A model generated the notes under the pieces. It ran no database searches, was not told the DNA's origin, and saw nothing but the letters and a program-made list of their open reading frames with translations. From contig JAVSMQ010000001.1 in the NCBI GenBank assembly GCA_032027125.1, positions 380,169 through 444,168 on the forward strand: DNA of 64,000 nt, given 5' to 3'. The translations under genes were made by a program, and so were the position numbers. This document shows, one piece after another, positions 46,209 through 53,458 of this stretch (positions are counted from its first letter, which is position 1; every line of letters starts with the position of its first letter). This DNA comes from JANJTB01 sp032027125. Its GTDB lineage: Bacteria; Bacteroidota; Ignavibacteria; Kapaibacteriales; UBA2268.

Positions 46209-47297
46209 TTAATTTTGTAAAAATAAATCTAAAATACTTTGAACTTTATCAAATAGTTCATTAAAAGTAACAATTTCAACATCTTTTAAAGAATTTCTGT
46301 ATAAATCAAAAGATTTAAGTTCATATTGTGTTGATGGTGTTTTTCCAATGAGTACTATGCATTTATAATAATTTAAATATTTATTATTCCTTTCTTGATG
46401 ATATTTTAAATATTCCTTTTTTTGATTTAAAACCTGATTCACCGCTCCGGTTAATTCTTTATTTATGGAATAAATCAGGTTAGCTCTATCTATTTCACCA
46501 CGATATATATTACCAATAATAATATTTTCTTTTGGTGTTTTTATTTCAATAAAGGCTAAATTGTTATTATTATTTATGTAGAGGAAATCACCTATTACAC
46601 TACCTCTATTATCGTCTTCTTTACCTCCACAATAATATTTTTCTCCTACTTTTATATAGGTTGTTGAAAAGATTTGAGATAAAATCCAAGCATTTTCTTG
46701 GAAAAGAATTTGCCAAAATTCTTCATCGTAGTTATTTTTATGTTGATCCCAAATTATTAATATGTTTTTTAATCTACTTGTGCTAACTAAATTAGCAATA
46801 TCGTTAATTTGAACTTGTGAAAGATTTCTTAAACTATCAATTACTAAATCTTTATTTTCAATATTAGCTATTTTTGGTAAAATATTGGCAAGACTACTAT
46901 CTGTTATACCAAAATAATCTTCAAATTCATCTAAGTTAATAGTTTCTCTCCATTTATATAAAAAGGATATCATTGTCCAAAACTCTCTATATCCATTTTT
47001 CCCTCTATCAAATGAAATTATAATCTCATCTGAACCCTTATTTACATTTCTTGTCTTAAATTCATTATCAGTTTTGCGGAAAATTAATCTTGGTTGGTAT
47101 TTGTTATCTGTATCTGATTTTATGAAACTTATATCACAAACAGAATGATTATTTCCATTCTCACTTTTTGACAATATGAATCCATCATAGGTTATATTAC
47201 GATCATCTAATAATTGACAATTAAAATTTCCAGCTTTATATATAGATAATTTCGATATATCTTCTGTTATTAAATCAAAATAATTTTTTGGTGACAT
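46209..47297 (-). CDS. Shedu-like (DUF4263) nuclease inside a type III RM operon
   Basis: A 362-residue protein from the ATG at 47297, two bases after the mod stop; a longer frame from 47312 overlaps mod and is less likely. The C-terminal domain (about 195-355) matches DUF4263/SduA: ENAWILSQIF, GGK, then IGDFLYINN and LAFIEIKTPK (nuclease residues Asp237, Glu251, Lys253), GAVNQVLNQKKEYL, CIVLIGKTP, and LYRNSLKDVEIVTFNELFDK. Shedu proteins are known single-gene anti-phage nucleases with a PD-(D/E)xK core. The N-terminal 190 residues are a separate, unrecognised sensor-like part. Its position between mod and res implies joint expression and perhaps joint action. Confidence 0.8.
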   Translation of the reverse strand: MSPKNYFDLITEDISKLSIYKAGNFNCQLLDDRNITYDGFILSKSENGNNHSVCDISFIKSDTDNKYQPRLIFRKTDNEFKTRNVNKGSDEIIISFDRGKNGYREFWTMISFLYKWRETINLDEFEDYFGITDSSLANILPKIANIENKDLVIDSLRNLSQVQINDIANLVSTSRLKNILIIWDQHKNNYDEEFWQILFQENAWILSQIFSTTYIKVGEKYYCGGKEDDNRGSVIGDFLYINNNNNLAFIEIKTPKENIIIGNIYRGEIDRANLIYSINKELTGAVNQVLNQKKEYLKYHQERNNKYLNYYKCIVLIGKTPSTQYELKSFDLYRNSLKDVEIVTFNELFDKVQSILDLFLQN

Positions 47298-47299
47298 TT

Positions 47300-49309
47300 C
47301 TAAACCTCGCAATCATAAAATTCACAAGTCAGTTTTTTGTCTGATTCACTTATTCCGAATTTCTTATCAGACATTTCAGTTTTGTTAACATACATTTGAT
47401 TGTTATCAAGCATCGCAACAAAAATGTTCTTTTGCTCATCTAAAGTCAATTCTCTAAACTTTTCTTCTTTTATAACTTTTTCTTTAAACTCTTTAATTTT
47501 AAGATTGTAATTTAGGAAATATCTTTCATACATATCATCAAAATAAATAATAAGTTCATTTAAATTTTCACATTCTATAATTTTTTCTTTTGCAGTTTCG
47601 TTCCATTTAGCCATTTCAAAATATATAAAAGTGTCATTTATATTTTCTTTTTTAATTACTTTTTGAATTCTTGGACTTGTAACAGTATTGATATAATCTA
47701 TTTGTTCAATCATTATGAATTTTCTATTGCCTCCATCTTCTTTATTTAATTCTAAAACTGCGTGTGCAGTTGTGCTACTTCCTGCAAAGAAGTCAAGTAT
47801 TCTATCGTTCTTATCAGATAAGATTTTAATAAAATCCATAACTGCATATAGTGATTTTGGATAGGAAAATACATTTTTCCCTAATATTGACCTGAGTAAC
47901 ATAATACCATTACTTGAAGCATCATATCTTGAATCACTCCAAACAGTCCTTGGTTTTCTTCCTCCTATGTCGCTTGGTCTTCTTTTCTTAAAAACCTTGT
48001 AATCACCTTTAACTATCTTTACAAGTAATTCGGTATCCTTTTTTTGTTCAAAGGTTTCTTTTCCCCATCGCCAAGTTTTTTCATCACCTTCTGCATTTAT
48101 TGGCAATATTTCAACTGAATTAGCTGAAGGTTTTAAGGATAAGTTACTTGTTTTTGGATCGTAATAGATTGAATAAAACAAGTTAGGTCTTTCGTGTTTA
48201 TTTGAATTATTTCCTGTTCTTGTATAAGGAGTTTCAGAGTATGTTGATATATCGTCTTCTTTGTTAAATTGTTTTAAATCTTCTGCTGTAAATTCAAAGT
48301 TTTTCAACTGAACCAAGTCTTTATTTTTTGCATAGACCAATAAATATTCGTGCATAGTAGCAAAATACTTATCGTCATTTCTACCCCTTGGATTATGAAC
48401 GACAACCACTGTCCCTAAACGATTTTCATCACCTAAAATTTCATCTAATAGAAATCTAAGAGAGTGCATTTCATAATCGTCAATAGCAGCTATTAACACT
48501 CCATTGTCTTGCAATAATCTCTTTGCAACTTCAAGTCTATTTCTCATAAAAGTAAGCCAAGAGCTTCTTTTGAAAGAATTATTATAAACAAATGTATCTC
48601 CACTTCCACCGGTGTTATAGGGAGGGTCAATATAAATCAACTTAATTTTGCCAGTAAATTGTTGTTTTAAACTATGTAAAGCTAATAAATTATTCCCTTT
48701 GATAATCATGTTTTCTTTTATTATTCCATTTTTATCTCTTTTAATCTCTAATATATCCTGCTCCCCTTCTTTGGTATATCTCTTCCAATTTACAAATGCT
48801 TTTGGGTCAAAAAGTCTATCTATCTCGTCGTGAGCAATAACTTGATTAAAAAATATCTCCTTTCTTTTAGCTTGCTTTTCTTCATAAATTTCAGATTTTT
48901 CAGAATATTCAAAATATGTATCTAATCCTTCTTCAGTACTTTGCCCCCCTTCTAAAACGCAATCCTTAAATGGCCAATTCAAAACTACGTCATTTGTATC
49001 TTTGAGAAACCTTTTACCATCAGTTAACCCAATTCTATTTTTATAAGAAGTATAATTATTATCAACTTTATTTTCCTCCATAAAAAAACGAAAGTCATTA
49101 GTCTTAAAAACATATACATCTTTGATTTTAACAAAAAATTTATTTCTTAAATTATCTTCCTGTATTAACAACTCAATAATTTTAATATCAATATTTTCCA
49201 ATAAATCAAGAAGGAGTGCTTGGTTTAACTCAGTTTTATCAGAATTCCAAAGTCTTTCATCAGATTTTAATACATTTTCAATACGTTGTTTAAAATTTAA
49301 TTTTTCCAT
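47300..49309 (-). CDS. mod: Type III DNA methyltransferase, Mod subunit (N6-adenine)
   Basis: A 669-residue beta-class adenine methyltransferase from the ATG at 49309; a TTG four codons earlier is possible. Motif IV IYIDPPYNTGGSG near residue 230, upstream of motif I LDFFAGSSTTAHAV near 520, the circular order of the beta class, with the target-recognition region between. N-terminal and C-terminal ends are rich in charged helices, as in Mod subunits that bind Res. It methylates adenine in one strand of the recognition site and gives Res its specificity. The recognition sequence cannot be read out. First gene of mod-Shedu-res. Confidence 0.92.
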   Translation of the reverse strand: MEKLNFKQRIENVLKSDERLWNSDKTELNQALLLDLLENIDIKIIELLIQEDNLRNKFFVKIKDVYVFKTNDFRFFMEENKVDNNYTSYKNRIGLTDGKRFLKDTNDVVLNWPFKDCVLEGGQSTEEGLDTYFEYSEKSEIYEEKQAKRKEIFFNQVIAHDEIDRLFDPKAFVNWKRYTKEGEQDILEIKRDKNGIIKENMIIKGNNLLALHSLKQQFTGKIKLIYIDPPYNTGGSGDTFVYNNSFKRSSWLTFMRNRLEVAKRLLQDNGVLIAAIDDYEMHSLRFLLDEILGDENRLGTVVVVHNPRGRNDDKYFATMHEYLLVYAKNKDLVQLKNFEFTAEDLKQFNKEDDISTYSETPYTRTGNNSNKHERPNLFYSIYYDPKTSNLSLKPSANSVEILPINAEGDEKTWRWGKETFEQKKDTELLVKIVKGDYKVFKKRRPSDIGGRKPRTVWSDSRYDASSNGIMLLRSILGKNVFSYPKSLYAVMDFIKILSDKNDRILDFFAGSSTTAHAVLELNKEDGGNRKFIMIEQIDYINTVTSPRIQKVIKKENINDTFIYFEMAKWNETAKEKIIECENLNELIIYFDDMYERYFLNYNLKIKEFKEKVIKEEKFRELTLDEQKNIFVAMLDNNQMYVNKTEMSDKKFGISESDKKLTCEFYDCEV

Positions 49310-49375
49310 TATATCTGCCAATCTTTAATTGTATAATTTTAAATAAGTTTAGATAATTCTTAGTTAATGACTTTA

Positions 49376-49383
49376 CAAATTTA
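49376..49383 (-). promoter_or_regulatory. Possible -7 element (TAAATTTG) of the mod operon
   Basis: On the minus strand TAAATTTG, fitting TAnnTTTG, 66 bases before the mod ATG. No TTTG at the matching upstream distance. Weak support. Confidence 0.3.
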
Positions 49384-49537
49384 GTTAAAATATCAATACA
49401 TTCGCTTCATTAATTTTTATTTTGTATATTTTCTTTCACTACAAACATACTGAATTCCGCTCTTTTTCCTTCTTATTTTTTTCAGAAATAAAAAAAAGTG
49501 AAAAAAAAAAGTGAAAATATTAAAAATATAATTAGGA

Positions 49538-49567
49538 TTTGGGAAATATTTATTATTTTTACTTTTG
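49538..49567 (+). promoter_or_regulatory. Bacteroidota-type promoter ahead of repeat array C
   Basis: TTTG (49538-49541), an 18-base spacer, TACTTTTG (49560-49567): a full match to TTTG / TAnnTTTG on the plus strand. Predicted start near 49573, so the transcript would begin at the hairpin 49571-49606, run through array C and could reach the FnIII gene at 50319. No other plus-strand gene lies between. Confidence 0.55.
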
Positions 49568-49570
49568 AAT

Positions 49571-49606
49571 GTTTGCATTATTAAGTATCATTTATCTCGT
49601 GCAAAC
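49571..49606 (+). promoter_or_regulatory. Inverted repeat at the predicted 5' end of the array C transcript
   Basis: GTTTGCA (49571-49577) and TGCAAAC (49600-49606) are perfect reverse complements with a 22-base AT-rich loop. The left arm begins four bases after the -7 element, so the RNA would start with this stem; as DNA it could be an operator. Confidence 0.4.
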
Positions 49607-49803
49607 AAAATTTGGGACTTTTTAATAGATTTATTGATTTTTATAGAGTTTTTTTAGTAAATTCGTATGTTCAGACGGCAATTGACTGTTGTTCTTTGAC
49701 AATTGAATATTATCATAACTTGATGATTTCTCATCAAAATTCAGCAATTTCATAGAAAAATGCTGATTTTGGTCAAAAATTCCCTGCAAAGAGCTATCAA
49801 AAC

Positions 49804-50180
49804 GCTAAAACGCTTCAACGGAACGCTAAAATGCTTCAACGGAATGCTAAAACGTTTCAACGTAACGCTAAAATGCTTCAACGGAATGCTAAAACGTTTC
49901 AACGTAACACTAAAACGCTCCAACGGAATTCTAAAATGCTCCAACGTAACACTAAAATGCTTCAACGGAATGCTAAAATGCTCCAACGGAATGCTAAAAT
50001 GCTCCAACGGAATGCTAAAATGCTCCAACGGAATGCTAAAACGCTCCAACGGAATACTAAAACGCTCCAACGGAATGCTAATACGCTCCAACGGAATACT
50101 AAAACGCTCCAACGGAATGCTAAAACGCTCCAACGGAATGCTAAAATGCTCCAACGGAATGCTAAAATGCTCCAACGGAA
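49804..50180. repeat. Array C: 18 tandem 21-bp units
   Basis: Eighteen units of 21 bp, built on AAAATGCTCCAACGGAATGC plus one T. Variants are ATG/ACG, CTC/CTT/TTT, CGG/CGT, AAT/AAC, GCT/ACT/TCT. In the plus frame giving LQRNAKM three of these five sites change mainly at third positions (CTC/CTT, CGG/CGT, AAT/AAC). That frame has no start codon before the array and a stop 50 bases upstream. The first four units are the most diverged, the last eight nearly uniform. The core CAACGGAA recalls array B. Annotated as DNA repeats in a predicted 5' leader. Confidence 0.9.
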
Positions 50181-50318
50181 CTATGGTTCGAGACATTATT
50201 TTATTCTTTTATTGATTTTTACAATTTAGTAAAAATAAATTATCTCTATGTTAAATTGAAATTTCTTGGGTTTTTCTANTAATTAAATATTTTTATAATT
50301 TTTGAGGATTTAGATTTT

Positions 50319-51533
50319 ATGGCAACAACAGAATTACGCCGGAATTACAAAATGACTGATGCTCAACTTTGTATGTTTGCATCAAATTTATGTAATTTTC
50401 TCACCCGCGATATTTTGGATTTCTCAGCAATTGGTTTGTCGGCTCCTGCAATTGCATCCTTTAAAGCATTAGGAGATGCTTTTGAAGTATTTTCGCCTGA
50501 TGGTTCCATTATNGGCGATGTCATGATAACTACAGAGAATAAAAAATCTCTCCGTGAACAGGTTGAGGAAACAATCCGCACAATGGCATTAAGAGTTGAG
50601 CAGAAATGGGGTACAAATTCCGGTAAATACAGACGTCTTGATATTCGCACTCCCTCTATCCTTGCAGATGATTCTCTGCTGGTAATGTCACGTACAGTTC
50701 ATGCTAAAATGGTCGAATATCAGCCTGACCTTGTTGATTTAGGTTTGACACCGGAATTACTTGATGATTATGAGGATTTGAATGAGCAGTTTGAACTTGC
50801 AAAAAATGCTCAAAGTGATGCTGTNGCATTACGTGATGTAAAAAAAGATGAACGAATTAATAAAGGCAATGAACTTTACAAAATGGTGACCTTTTACTGC
50901 AATTACGGAAAAATAATTTATTCTAAAACAAATCCTGCCAAATATAACGATTATGTTATATATGACAGTTTTGTTGCCGGAACTTTAATCGCACCCGAAA
51001 ATCTAACTGTAGATGTCATTACAATGATTTTCACTTGGGACGCGGTGGAGAATGCTACTTCGTATCAGCTTGAGACTTCGATTGTTGGTACAGATTGGGA
51101 AGAAATTTATTCCGGAGAGGAAAATTTTGTTAATTACGTTCCGCCGGTTGAGGGCTTGAGGCAATACCGCGTAAGAGCAAGAAACTCAAGCGGTTACGGT
51201 CCTTCGAGTGTTGTAATGTATTATAATTATGTCGCTATTTTACCGGCTCCCGGCTATATTTCATTGTCAGTAATAAACGCTGCAACCGGTGCTATCGCCC
51301 TTAACTGGGAAGAAGTCGCTTCAGCAGAATTTTACAGGCTGTATCACAGTCAGACTGCGCTAAACGCTCCAGACCCCGGTGAATATACGATGTTAGGCGA
51401 GTTTACCGTCGCTTCCTACTCGGGAACTGTAAATACCGGCTACCGCCATTGGTTTCAGGTGGTGAGTGGTAACAGCCAAAAGCTATCAGTCGCAAGTGAT
51501 GGTGTTAGTGTAGATATGCCACTGGTGCCGTAA
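50319..51533 (+). CDS. Protein with conserved helical N-terminal domain and two FnIII domains
   Basis: A 404-residue protein with no signal peptide. Residues 1-210: unrecognised, mainly helical (NYKMTDAQLCMFASNLCNFL, VEQKWGTNSGKYRRLDI, VKKDERINKGNELYKMV). Then two fibronectin type III domains at about 225-310 (APENLTVDVITMIFTWD ... YRVRARNSSGYGPSS) and 312-404. Phage and Bacteroidota proteins share such N-terminal modules, but I cannot name a family. GAGG lies 11 bases before the ATG. Two ambiguous bases (50513, 50825) both fall at third codon positions and a third at 50279 lies just upstream, which suggests several near-identical copies merged in the assembly. Confidence 0.75.
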   Translation: MATTELRRNYKMTDAQLCMFASNLCNFLTRDILDFSAIGLSAPAIASFKALGDAFEVFSPDGSIXGDVMITTENKKSLREQVEETIRTMALRVEQKWGTNSGKYRRLDIRTPSILADDSLLVMSRTVHAKMVEYQPDLVDLGLTPELLDDYEDLNEQFELAKNAQSDAXALRDVKKDERINKGNELYKMVTFYCNYGKIIYSKTNPAKYNDYVIYDSFVAGTLIAPENLTVDVITMIFTWDAVENATSYQLETSIVGTDWEEIYSGEENFVNYVPPVEGLRQYRVRARNSSGYGPSSVVMYYNYVAILPAPGYISLSVINAATGAIALNWEEVASAEFYRLYHSQTALNAPDPGEYTMLGEFTVASYSGTVNTGYRHWFQVVSGNSQKLSVASDGVSVDMPLVP

Positions 51534-51539
51534 GAGCCA

Positions 51540-51695
51540 CCTCCCCTTAATCCCCTCCTTGAAAAAAAGGAGGGGAAAATTAAAACGAAATCCCCCTGCT
51601 TCGCTTTCCCCCTTTGCCAAAGGGGGATGTCACTGAGTGACAGTGGGATTTGACTTAACCTCCCCTTAATCCCCTCCTTAAAAAAAGGAAGGGAG
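51540..51695. repeat. Composite dispersed repeat (CCCCTCCTT and CCCCCTTTGCC blocks)
   Basis: Hairpin CCCCTCCTT (51552-51560) / AAGGAGGGG (51567-51575), then a block TCCCCCTGCTTCGCTTTCCC with CCCCTTTGCCAAAGGGGG and GTCACTGAGTGAC (51591-51650), then a second CCTCCCCTTAATCCCCTCC copy (51660-51695). The central block recurs at 53131-53190. The first hairpin lies seven bases after the FnIII stop and may end its transcript. Confidence 0.75.
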
Positions 51696-51761
51696 ATTTA
51701 AAGATAAAAATGTCCACCAAAACAAAACATTTAATTGCTTTAATCCTTAGCAAAATAATCT

Positions 51762-51769
51762 TATATTTG
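51762..51769 (+). promoter_or_regulatory. Possible -7 element (TATATTTG) of the HEPN gene
   Basis: TATATTTG fits TAnnTTTG and lies 53 bases before the ATG at 51823. A TTG at 51735 is 24 bases upstream, longer than the 18 seen at the two better promoters. Confidence 0.4.
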
Positions 51770-51822
51770 CAACAATGTAAATGTATATTGTCAGGATTAA
51801 ATATTTTTGATTGGAGGTTATC

Positions 51823-53106
51823 ATGGTGAACGAAAAACAAGAGAACTATTTTTTTGAACTGTTTTGTATTGACCCGGCTGATATAAAAAGTGATGTAGCA
51901 CTTGCTCAGGCGTTATCATTCAGCAATACTTTATGGGGCGGTTCGGTTCCTAAATTATTTAATGAAAGAGGTCGTGTACGGCTTGATAATAAGGAAACCG
52001 GAATTAGTATTATAATTAGCTTTGTGGATACGAGTAATGTAGTATCAAGCTTTTTTGAATCTGCTTTTATGTTGAAAATATTTTCCCAGGATTTTGATAA
52101 TTTAGAAGCATTCCGATTAAAAATATTAAAACATTTAAAAAACACATTACAATTTAATAGTATAAGACTTTTGACGGATGATGTTTCAACTTTTATTGCA
52201 AATAAACTATATCCCGAGATTAACAGAGTAGAAAATTTCCTTAGAAAATATTTAATTAAGTTTTTTATACAGCGGATTGGTTCGGACTGGTGGGAAGTTA
52301 CTGCAAATAAAACTATGATTGAAAAAGCAAGAATGCGCCGTGCAGACCGCAGAGATGAAATATCCTCTTATATTGATGATGAATTACGTTTTATTGATTT
52401 TGATGATTTGGGTGAGTTGATTTATAAGCAGTCATCAGGTTATAATAATCCCGATAAAATTATGACGCGACTTATGAATATGAATAATCCCGAAGAATTT
52501 CAGAAAATTAAAAATGAATTACAAAGCAATTATTCCAAATATTTCAAAGAAAATTTTCAGGATAAAAATTTTGAGCAAAAATGGAAAGATATTATTAAAC
52601 TCAGAAACAAGGTAGCTCATCAGGGGATATTTTATATGCATGAGTTAAATTACGGGCTTGATGTCCTGGTATCTCTTGCAGAAATTATCAGTACAGCGGA
52701 AAAGAAAATTGATGAAATCGTATTCAGTATCGAAGATAAGCAGGCAATTAGGGATGCGACAATCGAAGCTGCACAGTTGAAAGATGAAGCCTATAACGGA
52801 ATTAAAATATTAGGAAGAATTGAACTATCGGAGCCAAACTATCAACCGATGGGTAAGTATATTGATATTGACGAGGAAGAGCTTTTGGAAGAACTTGCTG
52901 AATTGCAGAAATCGAAATGGAATAAATTTGTCGGTATTAAATGGTTTGTAACTGATTATCTTGCCAATAGAAATTTCAATATTCCAACAACTTATGCAAT
53001 GCTGAATATTCTGATAGATAAAGGATTGGTTGAAAAGTACGATGTACCTTCATACGGCGGATATAATATAGTTGCAATCAAAGTCAGTGATGAATTAAAG
53101 TTGTAG
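51823..53106 (+). CDS. HEPN-motif protein (427 aa), putative RNase or defence factor
   Basis: A 427-residue protein from the ATG at 51823, with GGAGG five bases upstream; a TTG at 51811 is less likely. The middle part has a HEPN-type motif RNKVAH (Arg261-His266, Rx4H) in KWKDIIKLRNKVAHQG, the active site known from HEPN ribonucleases of toxin and phage-defence systems. The C-terminal 70 residues (IKWFVTDYLANRNFNIPTTYAML ... LVEKYDVPSYGGYNIV) look like a winged helix. The N-terminal 200 residues are unrecognised. No antitoxin partner is visible. It stands between two copies of the same composite repeat, near the restriction operon. The catalytic role is inferred from the motif. Confidence 0.65.
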   Translation: MVNEKQENYFFELFCIDPADIKSDVALAQALSFSNTLWGGSVPKLFNERGRVRLDNKETGISIIISFVDTSNVVSSFFESAFMLKIFSQDFDNLEAFRLKILKHLKNTLQFNSIRLLTDDVSTFIANKLYPEINRVENFLRKYLIKFFIQRIGSDWWEVTANKTMIEKARMRRADRRDEISSYIDDELRFIDFDDLGELIYKQSSGYNNPDKIMTRLMNMNNPEEFQKIKNELQSNYSKYFKENFQDKNFEQKWKDIIKLRNKVAHQGIFYMHELNYGLDVLVSLAEIISTAEKKIDEIVFSIEDKQAIRDATIEAAQLKDEAYNGIKILGRIELSEPNYQPMGKYIDIDEEELLEELAELQKSKWNKFVGIKWFVTDYLANRNFNIPTTYAMLNILIDKGLVEKYDVPSYGGYNIVAIKVSDELKL

Positions 53107-53130
53107 AATTAGAAGGAATTATTCACAAAA

Positions 53131-53362
53131 TCCCCCTGCTTCGCTTTCCCCCTTTGCCAAAGGGGGATGTCACGGAGTGACAGGGGGATTTGAGTTAACC
53201 ACCCCTTAATCACTTCCTTGAAAAAAAGGTGGGGAAAATCACGAACCCAAAAACCTTCCGAAGGTTGCGGAGCCTTCGGAAGGTTAAATTTTTATGAAGT
53301 CCATCTGATTAAACCAAATCCACTTCCGTCACTCCGTGACACCTCCGCTCGCGGAGGAGATA
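53131..53362. repeat. Second composite repeat block and hairpins
   Basis: A copy of the CCCCCTGCTTCGC block (53131-53190; loop GTCACGGAGTGAC), a CCACCCCTTAATCACTTCC piece (53199-53238), hairpins AACCTTCCGAAGGTT (53252-53266) and CCTTCGGAAGGTT (53273-53285), then the double hairpin GTCACTCCGTGAC / CCTCCGCTCGCGGAGG (53328-53357) also seen at 29815. No gene in this stretch. Confidence 0.75.
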
Positions 53363-53383
53363 AATCATATTCATTCCACCCAA

Positions 53384-53417
53384 TAAAAAAAGTCCTTCCG
53401 GGATTAGAGAAGGACTT
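53384..53417 (-). terminator. Terminator of the arylsulfotransferase-like operon
   Basis: On the minus strand AAGTCCTTC pairs with GAAGGACTT (53409-53417 and 53390-53398), followed by TTTTTTT. It lies about 40 bases beyond the last stop at 53459. Confidence 0.8.
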
Positions 53418-53458
53418 GTTAGCGAACTATCTACTTGTTATGAGGATTTAAGATATTA

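Noticed and set aside
43458..49309. Type I restriction, BREX or DISARM system
   Set aside because: No hsdS, pglX/brxC or drmA-like gene; the DPPY methyltransferase plus SF2 helicase-nuclease pair is typical of type III.
14003..50180. CRISPR arrays
   Set aside because: The units are contiguous 21-mers without unique spacers, and no cas gene is present.
49804..50180. Diversity-generating retroelement variable repeat
   Set aside because: No reverse transcriptase gene and no template/variable repeat pair with adenine-specific changes; the variation is C/T and G/A mixed within a tandem array.
49750..50229. Open frames across array C (plus 49760-50215, plus 49831-50229, minus 49750-50196)
   Set aside because: Same reason: 21-bp periodicity. 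The frame with the most silent variation has no start codon ahead of the array.
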